From Planctomycetaceae bacterium (lineage in GTDB: Bacteria > Planctomycetota > Planctomycetia > Pirellulales > Lacipirellulaceae), in the NCBI GenBank assembly GCA_002702655.1, contig PABB01000018.1, positions 62,001 through 126,000 of the forward strand: a stretch of DNA of 64,000 bases. Direction: 5' to 3'. The notes under the pieces were generated by a model, which saw only the letters and a program-made list of their open reading frames with translations, had not been told where the DNA came from and ran no database searches. Made by a program: the position numbers and the translations under genes. Position 1 is the first letter of the stretch. Every line of letters begins with the position of its first letter. This document shows, one piece after another, positions 17,237 through 26,360 of the stretch.

Positions 17237-17695
17237 ATGCCCAGCCAGCAGATTCTTGCCGCCATCCCGCATCGTCCGCCGTTTTTGTTGGTGGACGAAG
17301 TTGTCGAACAAACCGCGGAGCGGATTGTCTGCCGCAAGACGTTCACCGGCGACGAGTTTTGGTTTCAGGGGCATTACCCCGATTACCCGCTGACGCCGGG
17401 GGTGCTGCTGTGCGAAGCGGCCATGCAGGCCGGGGCGGTGCTGCTGTCGGAGATCACCAAGGCGGCTCAGGCGGGCGACGTGCCCGACGGCGTGCCGGTG
17501 GCGACGCGGCTGAACAACGTGCAGTTCCGCCAGTTCGTCCGCCCCGGCGACACGATCGAGATCGCGGTCGACCTGACTGAGCAGCTCTCCAACGCGTACT
17601 TCATGAAAGGCCGCGTGACGGTCGCCGGCAAGCTGGCGGTGCGGTGTGAGTTCGCCTGCACCGTAGCGCCGCGACCTGCGGCGAATGACCAATGA
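17237..17695 (+). CDS. 3-hydroxyacyl-ACP dehydratase, FabZ-like
   Basis: A 152-residue single-hotdog dehydratase. It should remove water from 3-hydroxyacyl-ACP to give a trans-2-enoyl-ACP. The FabZ signature is complete: H-R-P-P-F-L-L-V-D at residues 12-20, and G-H-Y-P-D-Y-P-L-T-P-G-V-L-L-C-E with catalytic His46 and Glu60. The ATG at 17237 begins right before the conserved strand. The last codons and the stop lie in the left arm of an inverted repeat (17684-17767). The gene is part of the plus-strand fatty-acid-like set and followed by the enoyl reductase gene. Confidence 0.9.
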   Translation: MPSQQILAAIPHRPPFLLVDEVVEQTAERIVCRKTFTGDEFWFQGHYPDYPLTPGVLLCEAAMQAGAVLLSEITKAAQAGDVPDGVPVATRLNNVQFRQFVRPGDTIEIAVDLTEQLSNAYFMKGRVTVAGKLAVRCEFACTVAPRPAANDQ

Positions 17696-17767
17696 CCAAG
17701 CACCAATGACCAATGCCGGGGCGCCAACTCATTCCATTGGTCATTGCGACTTGGTCATTGGTCATTC
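17684..17767. repeat. Inverted repeat of AATGACCAATGACCAA units
   Basis: Left arm 17684-17715 and right arm 17735-17767 are reverse complements of about 32 bp with three mismatches, around a 19-bp loop. The left arm contains the TGA stop of the dehydratase gene. Confidence 0.88.
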
Positions 17768-17780
17768 AATCCACCGCATC

Positions 17781-17817
17781 CCCCCTCCCCTAGCCCCTCC
17801 CCGCCCGTGGGAGGGGG
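17781..17817. repeat. CCCCTCCCC / GGGAGGGGG repeat, single facing copy
   Basis: CCCCCTCCCCTAGCCCCTCC followed by the hairpin arm GTGGGAGGGGG. The last bases (GGGAGGGGG, 17809-17817) lie 9 bp before the reductase ATG and can serve as its ribosome binding site. Confidence 0.85.
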
Positions 17818-17826
17818 ACAATCACG

Positions 17827-18645
17827 ATGTCCGACGACTACTTAAAACTCTCCGCCCGGCGGGTGTTGGTGTTTGGCGTGGCCAACCGCAAGAGCGTCGC
17901 GTGGCACGTTGCTCAGCAGTTGGAAGAAGCCGGCGCCGAGGTGGTGCATGTGGTCCGCTCGGCGGCGCGGAAGGAGTCGACCGCCAAGTTGCTGGCCGAT
18001 CGGGCTGTGTTCGTGTGCGACGTGGAGCAGCAGGCGGAGATCGACTCGCTGGCCGGCGAGCTGAAGGCCGCTTACCCCGGCGGTTTCCACGGGCTGGTCC
18101 ACTCGATCGCCTTTGCCGATTATGACGAGGCGGGCATGCGACCGTTCCACGAAACGACGCGGGCGCAGCTGCTGCGGACGTTCGACATTTCGTGCTACTC
18201 GCTGATCGCGGTGTCCAACGCGCTGAAGGACCAGCTGGCCCGCGACGCGTCGGTGGTCACGATCTCGATTTCGACCACGCGGATGGCCAGCGAGAACTAC
18301 GGGTTCATGGCCCCGGTGAAGGCGGCGCTCGACAGCAGCCTGGCGTTTCTGGCCAAGAGCTTCAGCAACTTCAGCGAGGTGCGGTTCAACGCCGTGGCGC
18401 CGGGGCTGCTGAAGACGTCGGCCTCGGCAGGCATCCCCGGCTACGTCGATTCCTACCTGTTCGCCGAGCGGGCGACCCTGCGCGGCCGGGCCGTGCAAAC
18501 CGCCGAGGCGGCGGCCGCGGCGGTATTTCTGCTCAGTCCCCGTTCCAGCGGGATCACGGCGCAGCGGCTGGTGGTCGACGCGGGCATGGAGGTCAATTAC
18601 TTCGACCAGCGGTTGGTTCAGGCGGCCATCGACGGGTTGCCGTAG
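17827..18645 (+). CDS. Enoyl-ACP reductase, FabI-like
   Basis: A 272-residue short-chain dehydrogenase of the FabI type, which would reduce a trans-2-enoyl-ACP with NAD(P)H. The nucleotide-binding region reads [12 protein letters not shown] (about 15-26), as in FabI. The active-site pair is Tyr158 and Lys165 in Y-G-F-M-A-P-V-K, with the FabI-specific Y-x6-K spacing. H-S-I-A-F-A near residue 98 and [10 protein letters not shown] near residue 190 also match. It is the last gene of the fatty-acid-like cluster. Its ribosome binding site is contributed by a repeat. Whether this is the cell's main FabI or cluster-specific cannot be told here. Confidence 0.9.
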   Translation: MSDDYLKLSARRVLVFGVANRKSVAWHVAQQLEEAGAEVVHVVRSAARKESTAKLLADRAVFVCDVEQQAEIDSLAGELKAAYPGGFHGLVHSIAFADYDEAGMRPFHETTRAQLLRTFDISCYSLIAVSNALKDQLARDASVVTISISTTRMASENYGFMAPVKAALDSSLAFLAKSFSNFSEVRFNAVAPGLLKTSASAGIPGYVDSYLFAERATLRGRAVQTAEAAAAAVFLLSPRSSGITAQRLVVDAGMEVNYFDQRLVQAAIDGLP

Positions 18646-19087
18646 TCGTCGCGGGGCGGGGCCGACTTCGCATTTGCAAAGTCGGTTTCGTGCGAATTGG
18701 TCGCTTTGACGCCAGGTTGCCCGCCGGATCGGCGGTTTTGGCTGAGCAACCCGACATGTACTTGGCGAAACAACGCCTCAATTGCACGCACGGCGGCGGG
18801 CGAAAGGTGGCTCGCATGCTAAGTGCGTGATATGATAGGAGTTGAGGCGAGGCAGGGAATGTCGCTGCGTTTTTCCAGCAAAAATCTGCGAGCAGCGCCC
18901 CTCCCCGAGCCCCGGAAGAGGTCTTAGAGTTGTCCCCGTCGCATCGGTGGGGGCAGCCACTGGCGATGTCGCTGGCGTCTGCGCGGAACTCGTTCTGCTG
19001 CGCGCTGCGGCGTCCATTGGCTGTGCAAGCTCCTCTTTCGCGTCGTCCGCGTTTGGATTTCCAGCTTGTCTGCCGCTTTACTCGCCC
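18646..19087. other. Intergenic region with a weak terminator-like hairpin
   Basis: 442 bp before the kinase gene. At 18662-18685 CCGACTTCGC-ATTT-GCAAAGTCGG forms a hairpin with one mismatch followed by TTTC, which may end the lipid cluster transcript. The rest shows no gene or repeat; an open frame runs through part of it in phase with the kinase. Confidence 0.45.
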
Positions 19088-20707
19088 GTGTCCAAAGAAG
19101 TTGACGATTTCTTGGATTTGGTTCGCAGGAGCCAGTTGGTCGAAGAAGACCAACTGAACAAGTTCCTGGGCGAACTCTCCGCGCGCGCCGGCAAGCTGCC
19201 GTCCAAGCAGGACAAGCTGGCCGCGGCCATGGTCGAGGCCGAGCTGCTGACCGAGTGGCAAAGCGAGAAGCTCCTGGCCGGCAAGCACAAGGGCTTCATC
19301 CTCGGCAAGTACAAATTGCTGCGGCACCTGGGCAAAGGCGGCATGAGCCAGGTCTATCTGGCCGAGCACATGCTGATGAAGCGCAAGGTCGCCATCAAGG
19401 TGCTGCCGCAGAACCGCGTCGAGGATTCCAGTTACCTGGAGCGGTTCCGCATCGAGGCCCGCGCCGCGGCCCGGCTCGACGACCCGAACATCGTCCGGGT
19501 GTACGACATCGACAACCACGACCGCACGCACTACCTGGTCATGGAATACGTGCCGGGCGCCGACCTGCACGTGCTGGTCAAGGAGAAGGGGCCGCTGCCG
19601 TATCTCAAGGCGGCCGACTACATCGCCCAGGTTGCCCGCGGGTTGTCGCATGCTCACGACATGGGCTTGGTGCATCGCGATATCAAGCCGGCCAACTGTC
19701 TGGTCGACCGGAGCGAGACGGTCAAGATTCTCGACATGGGCCTGGCGCGGCTGGTGGACGACGAAGCGTCGCTCACCATGGAGAACAACGAAAACGTGCT
19801 GGGGACCGCCGACTACCTGGCGCCCGAGCAGGCGCTCAACAGCCACAAGGCGGACCAGCGGGCCGACATCTACGCGATGGGGTGCACGCTCTACTTTCTG
19901 CTGACCGGCCACCCGCCGTTCCCGGATGGGACGATTTCGCAGCGGTTGATGGCGCATCAGCAGAAGAAGCCGCCGAGCATTTTCAACGATCGGCCCGACG
20001 CCCCGCCTGGGTTGGTCAACATCTGCAACCGCATGATGGCCAAGCAGCCGGACGATCGGTACCAAACGGCGACCGAAGTGGCCGATCGGCTGACGGAGTG
20101 GTTGTCGGAGCGCGGGTACACCGTGGGGGCCGGGGCGAAGAACGGCAGCGGCGACGGTTCGGACGGCATCGGCAGCGACGTGTTTCGGCGATTTGCCTCC
20201 GGCGCCAGCGCCGTGGGCGCCAGCGCGACGCCGCCTCCCGCCAGCGCAACGAACAGCGGCGTCGGACGAACCCAGACGGCGCGGGCGACCGCGGTGAAAG
20301 CGCGGCCTGCCGCTTCGGCCAGCGGCGCCGACGAAGTGGATCTGACGCTGGCTCCGCTCGACGAAGACGACGCAGCCAAGCCTTCGGCCAAGACGAAGCC
20401 GAAACCCAAATCGACGGCCCCGGCGTCCGATTCGGGCGGGCCGGACTCCAGCGACACGATCGCGGGCTCGCTGAGCGACACGCAGTCGTCCAAGCCGCGG
20501 CGGTCGCTCATCGAAGAAGAGCTGGAAGCAGCCAGCGCCTCGCAGGTCCGCCGTCGCGGGCCGACGCGCCCCGACGATTTCAATCCGCTGCAGCCGCCGG
20601 GCTTCAGCGGCCCCAGTCACGGTCCGCCGCCGTGGTTGATCGCGGTGATCGGCGTGTCAATTGTCGTGATGATCGGCGTGATCGCGGCGATTGCGCTGTC
20701 GTCGTAG
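19088..20707 (+). CDS. Serine/threonine protein kinase with C-terminal membrane anchor
   Basis: A Hanks-type kinase of 539 residues from a GTG start (19088). Residues 1-70 form a helical leader. The catalytic domain (about 74-340) has the glycine loop L-G-K-G-G-M-S-Q-V, Lys104 in V-A-I-K-V, the catalytic loop H-R-D-I-K-P-A-N with Asp198, and D-M-G (Asp216) in place of the usual D-F-G. G-T-A-D-Y-L-A-P-E marks the activation segment end. A long Ala/Ser/Pro/Lys linker follows, then one membrane helix near the C-terminus (W-L-I-A-V-I-G-V-S), so the kinase domain is cytoplasmic and tail-anchored. There is no extracellular sensor. Upstream in-frame sequence to 18842 looks noncoding. Confidence 0.9.
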   Translation: MSKEVDDFLDLVRRSQLVEEDQLNKFLGELSARAGKLPSKQDKLAAAMVEAELLTEWQSEKLLAGKHKGFILGKYKLLRHLGKGGMSQVYLAEHMLMKRKVAIKVLPQNRVEDSSYLERFRIEARAAARLDDPNIVRVYDIDNHDRTHYLVMEYVPGADLHVLVKEKGPLPYLKAADYIAQVARGLSHAHDMGLVHRDIKPANCLVDRSETVKILDMGLARLVDDEASLTMENNENVLGTADYLAPEQALNSHKADQRADIYAMGCTLYFLLTGHPPFPDGTISQRLMAHQQKKPPSIFNDRPDAPPGLVNICNRMMAKQPDDRYQTATEVADRLTEWLSERGYTVGAGAKNGSGDGSDGIGSDVFRRFASGASAVGASATPPPASATNSGVGRTQTARATAVKARPAASASGADEVDLTLAPLDEDDAAKPSAKTKPKPKSTAPASDSGGPDSSDTIAGSLSDTQSSKPRRSLIEEELEAASASQVRRRGPTRPDDFNPLQPPGFSGPSHGPPPWLIAVIGVSIVVMIGVIAAIALSS

Positions 20708-20722
20708 CGGTCGCGCACCATC

Positions 20723-22819
20723 TTAGGCGCCGCCGAGCTGAAGCTTGCCTGGCAGGGGCGCTCCCGCAGGCGCCCGGCCGGCCGCCAACGCTTTGCCGCT
20801 GGCCAACAGCGCCCCGGCGTACACGGCGATCAGCACCAGCCACACGTCGCGCATGCCCAGCACCATCGACGAATATTCCAGCATCGCGCCGCCCATGGCG
20901 CCGATCAGGTTGATCCCCAGCGGGTAGCCGGTCGACTCCTCGCGCTGGAACAGCCGACTGAAGCAGACCGCGGCAAAGAAGACGGGCGTCCCCGCCAGCA
21001 GTGCGGCCGCAATGGTGCGCACCGCGGCGGGGTAGGCGAACAGCGCCTGCAGCGGGAACAGGTAGTTGACGGCCAACGCGGCGAACAATCCCAGCCACGC
21101 CGCCCGCAGCGACGGCGCGCGATTCTTCATCACGGCCAAATTGGCCAGAAAGATCGTCCCCAACGCCGCGGTGAACACCACCGCGTTGACGACCCACGTG
21201 CTGCCGAACCACAGGGCCAGCCGCACGATGGCCGCGGACTCCAACAGCGTGAACCCGGCGCCCAGTAGCAGGAAGTTCGCATGCCAGCCGGTGGCCGGGG
21301 TGGTCAATCGCAACAGGACCAGGGCGACGACGATCAGTCCCGCGACCGCGGCAAACAGCTTCCAATACACGGCCGCAATGGTCGGCTCCTGCAGATACAA
21401 GTACGGCCAGTCGTCGGTATTCACGCGATAGCCGCCCAACTCCTCGGCCAATTGCGCGTCGCCGCCGAAGCCGTCGATGTTGGGGCCCGCGACGATGATC
21501 GTGTTGAACAAAAACGGGACGTGGGTCCGCATGAACTCGATCCGCTCGCCAAACGCATCCAGCACGGTCGAGACGATGCGGCCGTACAGCCACGGCTTCA
21601 TGACCGAGTAGTACAGCCCCACCATGCCGTCGTCGGCCAGCAGCGCCCGGGCGTCGCGAAACGATTCGGTCGTGTAGACGTAATTCTCCAGCCGCAGGTT
21701 GGCCGCCCCGGAGAGCAGCGTCTGCGAATCGAGCGTGGCGAACACGATCAGGTCGAACCGCTCGGGGCTGGTGTGCAGGTAATGGCGGGCGTCGTCCAAG
21801 CGGACTTCGACGCGCGGGTCGTCGTACGGCCGCGTCGGATTGAGCCGGCGCCCCAGGTCGTAAATCGCGGGATCGATTTCCACGGCAACGACTCGCTCAG
21901 CCCCGTTGGCCAGCGCCACGTTGACGTCGTTGCCCGTGCCGGCGCCCAAGATCAGCACGCGCCGTGGCGACTGGCCGCCGTGATGGTCGCGATACCGATC
22001 GTAGGGAATTGCAAACCGTTGGGCCGTGTTCTGCACCAGCGGCAGGTCGTCGCGGTCCATGTCGAGCGCGAATTGATGAAAGCTCGAATTGACCCACACC
22101 CGCAGGCCCTCGGGTTCGCGCTCGTGCTGGACCAGGTAGTACGGACTCCAGGCGGACGGATGCGCGGAGGCGGCGAACATCAGAAACGCGGCGCCGGTCG
22201 CCAGAGTGGCGGTGCGAAGCACCCAACTGCGGGCAATGACGAATGACCAGATCACGGCCACCAACATCGGCCACGCCCAGGGCGGCGCGGCCAGGTACGC
22301 ACACGCGGCGGCCGCGACCGTGCCGGCGATGCTGCCCGCGATGTCCCACGAGTAAGCCGTCAGCCGCGGGAATTGATCCATCCGCCGCGCCAACTCTTGC
22401 CCCATCGCCACGAACGGCAGCGCGGACGCCAAGAACGCCAACAGCCCCGACACGAACAGCGACATCTGCGGCGTCTCGCTGGAAGCGGGCCGGTCCTGCA
22501 GCCAATAGTGAACCGCTCCGGCCGCTTCGTACACGACGATGCCGCGGGCGAAGTACACGAACGCCGCCACGGCTGCCAATCCCGCCGGCAGCAGCCAGGC
22601 CAGGCGCGGCCCGTTCTGCAGAATGCACCCCAGCCCCAAACCGAAGAAGCTGGCGATGAGAATCAGGTTGGTGAAGTAGGAGACCGCCTTCACCTCCGCG
22701 GGAATCAGCCGGATGAGCGCGAGCTCCAACGCCAGCACGCAAAACGAAACGGCGGCGACCGTCCAAGCCGATGATGCTGACGCGGCGGCGCGGGGCGACG
22801 GGGTGGCGCTGGCAGGCAT
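20723..22819 (-). CDS. Spermidine-synthase-like multi-pass membrane protein
   Basis: A 698-residue protein with about six membrane segments at the N-terminus (to about residue 215), a soluble Rossmann methyltransferase/aminopropyltransferase-type domain, and six to seven more membrane segments at the C-terminus. The soluble domain has the nucleotide motif V-L-I-L-G-A-G-T-G-N-D-V near residue 286, V-V-A-V-E-I-D-P and R-L-D-D-A-R-H-Y-L, as in spermidine synthases. The start at 22819 is preferred; an ATG at 22879 in the same frame gives a Pro-rich extension. Such fused transmembrane proteins are common in planctomycetes and their reaction is not established. It converges on the kinase gene, 15 bp apart. 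Confidence 0.8.
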   Translation of the reverse strand: MPASATPSPRAAASASSAWTVAAVSFCVLALELALIRLIPAEVKAVSYFTNLILIASFFGLGLGCILQNGPRLAWLLPAGLAAVAAFVYFARGIVVYEAAGAVHYWLQDRPASSETPQMSLFVSGLLAFLASALPFVAMGQELARRMDQFPRLTAYSWDIAGSIAGTVAAAACAYLAAPPWAWPMLVAVIWSFVIARSWVLRTATLATGAAFLMFAASAHPSAWSPYYLVQHEREPEGLRVWVNSSFHQFALDMDRDDLPLVQNTAQRFAIPYDRYRDHHGGQSPRRVLILGAGTGNDVNVALANGAERVVAVEIDPAIYDLGRRLNPTRPYDDPRVEVRLDDARHYLHTSPERFDLIVFATLDSQTLLSGAANLRLENYVYTTESFRDARALLADDGMVGLYYSVMKPWLYGRIVSTVLDAFGERIEFMRTHVPFLFNTIIVAGPNIDGFGGDAQLAEELGGYRVNTDDWPYLYLQEPTIAAVYWKLFAAVAGLIVVALVLLRLTTPATGWHANFLLLGAGFTLLESAAIVRLALWFGSTWVVNAVVFTAALGTIFLANLAVMKNRAPSLRAAWLGLFAALAVNYLFPLQALFAYPAAVRTIAAALLAGTPVFFAAVCFSRLFQREESTGYPLGINLIGAMGGAMLEYSSMVLGMRDVWLVLIAVYAGALLASGKALAAGRAPAGAPLPGKLQLGGA

Positions 22820-23071
22820 GGCGGAACCGGGAGGGGCAGGCAGGGGCCGTCGCGCGATCGGGGCGCACGACTCCACCAACGCCCTTCGTCGCGCCGGCCC
22901 GGGCGACTTGATCGCTCAGGCAACCCTGACGGGTGGGCCGGTCAATCGGATTGCCGAAGCTGGTCGTGTCGCCCGGGTCGTGCGACTCAGGAGGCCGGCC
23001 GTCGCCACCGCGCGAAAAGTCGGCTAGGCTTGAGGATTGTAGATTCGCTCGCCTGAGAATTGTCCGTTGCA

Positions 23072-24853
23072 ATGTCCGCCCCTGGCGCCGCCGTCGTACC
23101 GTCCGTTGTTGCGAACCCGTCGCCGCGTGGTGCGGGAGGGCGTCGACTTGTGCTGTGGCTCGAGCTGCTGGCGATTTGCTTCATCGTCGGCGGCTCGCCG
23201 CCGCCGGGGGTCAACGAAACGCACTATCTGACCAAGGCGCGGCACTACTGGGACCCGAGTTTTTGCCCGGGCGACGCCTTTCTCGATTCGTCCGATCCGC
23301 ACCTGGCGTTCTATTGGAGCGTGGGTTGGCTGGCAGCCGTGGCCCCCCTGTCGGTGGCGGCGTGGGTGATTCGGCTGCTGTCCTGGGCGCTGGTGGCGTG
23401 GGGCTGGCTGCGACTGGGCGAGGAGTTGTTCGGGAGGGTTGCCGAAAGTTCCCCTCCCTCGCAGGCAGCGGCAAGGGGAGGGGCGGCAGGAACGGTTCAA
23501 GTTGCTGGCGACGATTCTCACCAGAGTGAAACCCACGAATCCCTCCCCCGGCCCCTCCCTGTAAGGGAGGGGGGCAGCGACGCGACGCGAAGTCCAACCG
23601 CGGCCGCCGCGTTCGCCACGGCGTTGAGCTTTGCCCTATGGCCCCTGCTGATCGAGTACTGCAACTTCGCCGGCGAGTGGGTCATTGCCGGCGGCGTCGA
23701 GGGCAAGAGTTTTGCCTACGGGTTCGTCTTGTGCGGGTTGGCCGCCATGCTGCGGGGGCAGTGGAATCGCACCTGGGCGTTGTTTGGCGCCGCCAGTGCG
23801 TTTCACGTGTTGGCGGGCGGCTGGAGCGTCGTTGCGGCGGCGTGTGTTTGGGTGCGACAACCCCGCGACCGGCGCACTCCGCTGGCGAAGATGGCGCCCG
23901 CCCTGGCGGCCGGCGGCGCGCTGGCCCTGATTGGCTTGGCGCCGGCGTTATGGCTGGAGCGGAACGTGCCGCCGCATACCGCGGCCGAGGCGGCGCGGAT
24001 TTACGTGTTCGATCGCTTGCCGCATCATTTGGCGCCGCTCAATTTGCCGCTGCGTGAACTCGCACGTCGCCTGTTGCGATCGGGCGTGCTGCTGATCGCA
24101 TTTGGAGCGTTGGCGGCCGCCAATCGCAACCCGCGCCAGTCGCTGCTGAACCGGTTCGCGGGCGCTGCGGTGGTGATGGCGGTGTTTGGCCTGGCAGTGA
24201 ACCTCGCGCTGATGCATCACCAACCAGTCGCGGCACGCGTGCTGCGCTACTACTGGTTCCGGTTGGGCGACGTGGCTGTGCCGTGGGCGGCGGCCACCGG
24301 CGCGGCGGCGGTCGTGGTGGCATGGCTGCCATCGCGGCAAGCGTGGCGCAAGGCGGTTGCGGTCGTGCCGCTGGCGTGGTGCGCCTGGTCGCTGCTGTCT
24401 CTGGCCGGTCAGCGGTATCGCCAGCCCAAACCGATGGCGGCCCGTCGGATGACTGTCGACGAACTGACGCAGTGGCAAGACGCTTGCGGTTGGATCCGAG
24501 CCAACGCGCCGGCCGATGCGGTGTTTCTGATTCCCAAGCACGCCCAGTCGTTCAAGTGGTACGCGCAGCGGGCCGACGCGGGCAATTGGAAGGACGTACC
24601 GCAGGACGCGATCAGCGTAGTGGCCTGGCGGGAGCGGATCGGCGAACTATTCCCGATCGTCCTGGCCGCCGACGGTTCGAGCCTGCCCTACAACGCGCCG
24701 GCCGAGCAGGGCTCCGACCGGTTGCGGGAACTCGCAACCGCCTATGGCATCACCCATGCGATCGATCGCCGCGAAACGCCGCTCCCCTTGCCAATCGTTT
24801 ATGCAAACGAAACATTTGCCGTGTATGATTTGTCGAATTCAGCCGACCGCTGA
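23072..24853 (+). CDS. Multi-pass membrane protein with an in-frame repeat insertion
   Basis: A 593-residue integral membrane protein with roughly ten hydrophobic segments. Its N-terminal loop after the first segment reads G-V-N-E-T-H-Y-L-T-K-A and continues with Trp/Asp-rich conserved-looking sequence; this resembles a planctomycete family I recall under the name DUF6798, an assignment I hold loosely. The plan resembles glycosyltransferase-C or dolichol-mannose type membrane enzymes, without a clear catalytic motif. Residues about 126-167 are low-complexity and derive from a pair of CCCCTCCC/GGGAGGGG repeats kept in frame in a loop between membrane segments. The ATG at 23072 is preferred over a TTG at 23060. 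It is followed 57 bp later by the HAD gene. Confidence 0.75.
   Translation: MSAPGAAVVPSVVANPSPRGAGGRRLVLWLELLAICFIVGGSPPPGVNETHYLTKARHYWDPSFCPGDAFLDSSDPHLAFYWSVGWLAAVAPLSVAAWVIRLLSWALVAWGWLRLGEELFGRVAESSPPSQAAARGGAAGTVQVAGDDSHQSETHESLPRPLPVREGGSDATRSPTAAAAFATALSFALWPLLIEYCNFAGEWVIAGGVEGKSFAYGFVLCGLAAMLRGQWNRTWALFGAASAFHVLAGGWSVVAAACVWVRQPRDRRTPLAKMAPALAAGGALALIGLAPALWLERNVPPHTAAEAARIYVFDRLPHHLAPLNLPLRELARRLLRSGVLLIAFGALAAANRNPRQSLLNRFAGAAVVMAVFGLAVNLALMHHQPVAARVLRYYWFRLGDVAVPWAAATGAAAVVVAWLPSRQAWRKAVAVVPLAWCAWSLLSLAGQRYRQPKPMAARRMTVDELTQWQDACGWIRANAPADAVFLIPKHAQSFKWYAQRADAGNWKDVPQDAISVVAWRERIGELFPIVLAADGSSLPYNAPAEQGSDRLRELATAYGITHAIDRRETPLPLPIVYANETFAVYDLSNSADR
23451..23574. repeat. CCCCTCCC / GGGAGGGG repeat pair inside a coding sequence
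   Basis: Two hairpins, CCCCTCCCT...AAGGGGAGGGG (23451-23483) and CCCTCCCCCGGCCCCTCCCT with GGGAGGGGGG (23540-23574), separated by about 56 bp. Both are read through in frame by the membrane protein gene. Confidence 0.85.
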
Positions 24854-24910
24854 TTCGTTCCCGCCGGACTTTCCCGCCCGTTGCCGCCCTCCGCTGTCCC
24901 GAGGTTTGTT

Positions 24911-25576
24911 TTGTCGTCGCCCGAATTGCGCGCCGTGACGTTTGATCTCGACGGCCTGATGTTCAACACCGAGGACCTGTACCAGCAGGTCGGCGCCGAG
25001 GTGCTCGCCCGCCGCGGCAAGCAGATCACCGGCGAACTGCTGGATGAGATGATGGGCCGCAAGTCGCTGCTGGCCTTGCAGGTGATGATCGACTGGCACG
25101 AGCTGGACGATACGCCCGAGGAGCTGGCAGCCGAGTCGGCAGAGATTTTTACGGACCTGCTGCCTGCGCAGTTGGCGCCGATGCCGGGGCTGCTCGATTT
25201 GCTGGCCGCGCTGGAGGCCGCCGGCATCCCCAAGGGCATCGCCACCAGCAGCGGCCGGGCGTTTGTGAGCCGCGTGTTGGAGTTGAGCGAACTGGCCGAG
25301 CGGTTCCAGTTCGTCCTGGCGTCCGAGGACATCGAGCACGGCAAGCCGGCGCCCGACGTGTATCTGCTGGCCGCCGAGCGACACGGCGTGGCGCCGGGCG
25401 AGATGCTGGTGCTGGAAGACAGCCAAATCGGCTGCCGGGCGGCGGTCGCCGCGGGGGCGTTCGCGGTGGCGGTGCCCTCGGGCCGCAGCGTAGCGCACGA
25501 GTTCCCCGGCGCGGCGATCATTGCCAAGTCGCTGCAGGATCCGCGCATCGCCGCGGCGCTGGGCCTGCCTGAGTAA
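24911..25576 (+). CDS. HAD-family phosphatase / beta-phosphoglucomutase-like
   Basis: A 221-residue hydrolase of the haloacid dehalogenase superfamily, subfamily with an alpha-helical cap. The nucleophile motif F-D-L-D-G-L-M-F-N-T-E-D gives Asp12 and Asp14; the Thr/Ser motif is A-T-S-S-G-R; Lys is in E-H-G-K-P-A-P-D; and V-L-E-D-S is motif IV. These sequences are typical of beta-phosphoglucomutase and small sugar-phosphate phosphatases. No ATG is available; the TTG at 24911 was chosen (TTG at 24881 is an alternative). It follows the membrane protein gene on the same strand. The substrate is unknown. Confidence 0.87.
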   Translation: MSSPELRAVTFDLDGLMFNTEDLYQQVGAEVLARRGKQITGELLDEMMGRKSLLALQVMIDWHELDDTPEELAAESAEIFTDLLPAQLAPMPGLLDLLAALEAAGIPKGIATSSGRAFVSRVLELSELAERFQFVLASEDIEHGKPAPDVYLLAAERHGVAPGEMLVLEDSQIGCRAAVAAGAFAVAVPSGRSVAHEFPGAAIIAKSLQDPRIAAALGLPE

Positions 25577-25630
25577 GCGCTGAATGCTGAGCGATCAACG
25601 ATGAGCCGCGGGATACGACGGCCCCGGAAG

Positions 25631-25694
25631 TTCATCGCTTATCGCTTATCGCTTATCGCTTATCGCTCAACGTTCATCGCTGATCGTTCATCGT
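25631..25694. repeat. Tandem TTATCGC heptamer repeat
   Basis: Four perfect copies of the 7-bp unit ATCGCTT/TTATCGC, decaying into related GTTCATCG units, in the 129-bp gap between two convergent genes. Confidence 0.88.
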
Positions 25695-25705
25695 TCCACA
25701 GCGTC

Positions 25706-26281
25706 TCAATTCCCCGATCGCTCCAGCCCGAAGTCCAACGGCAGTTGCGGGTCGGCCTCCTCTTGACCGTTGAGTTCGCGGAACAGCAGGCTCGGCTGGA
25801 TGTCGTGGTTGTGCTGGTACTTGCTGTCGTACTCGGCGATGTCGCCGGTGACTTCGTGGTAAAAAATCTGGCAGATCGGCACGCCGGGGTAGATACGCAC
25901 CGGCTGCACCGCGAACATTTCCAGCGTCCAGTAGCCGGAAAAACCCACGTCGCCGAAACCGGCCGTCACATGCACGAACAACCCCAGCCGGCCGACAGAC
26001 GAGCGGCCTTCGATCTGCGGGACCAGGTTGTGCGTTTCGGTCCGCTCGACAGTGCGCCCCAGATACAACTGGTTGGGGCTCAGCACCAGACCTTCCTCGG
26101 GGATATGCACGCGCCGGACGCGATTCGCCTTGGCCATGTCGAGCACGACCTCTTCGTACACGATCAGCTCGTCGTGCAGCGTAAGGTTGTAGCTGTTGGG
26201 GTTGAGGTGCGCCTCGTCGTACGGCTCGATCTTGATGTCGCCGCCCAACCGCTGCGCGATGGCGTGTCCGGTGAGAATCAT
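25706..26281 (-). CDS. dcd: dCTP deaminase
   Basis: A 191-residue trimeric-fold enzyme that deaminates dCTP to dUTP on the route to dTMP. The signature G-R-S-S-V-G-R is at residues 92-98 and V-T-A-G-F-G-D-V-G-F-S-G-Y-W-T-L-E ends with the catalytic Glu121. The ATG at 26279-26281 gives family length; the frame extends upstream into the nth gap without homology. A bifunctional deaminase/dUTPase is possible from sequence, since the two types differ by few residues. It lies 79 bp downstream of nth on the same strand. Confidence 0.92.
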   Translation of the reverse strand: MILTGHAIAQRLGGDIKIEPYDEAHLNPNSYNLTLHDELIVYEEVVLDMAKANRVRRVHIPEEGLVLSPNQLYLGRTVERTETHNLVPQIEGRSSVGRLGLFVHVTAGFGDVGFSGYWTLEMFAVQPVRIYPGVPICQIFYHEVTGDIAEYDSKYQHNHDIQPSLLFRELNGQEEADPQLPLDFGLERSGN

Positions 26282-26360
26282 CGTCGCGGGGTCTCCGTCG
26301 CGGGCCGCGGGGCCGGGTTGATCTCGAAGTGTCGGCGGCGTCTCCGCCAGTGCGGTCGGG

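Noticed and set aside
18593-20620. Minus-strand open frame of 675 codons opposite the kinase and reductase genes
   Set aside because: It overlaps two well-supported genes on the other strand and shows no domain or signal. It is a high-GC shadow.
25631-25694. Tandem repeats resembling a CRISPR array
   Set aside because: The unit is only 7 bp, has no spacers and decays within 65 bp. It is a simple tandem repeat.
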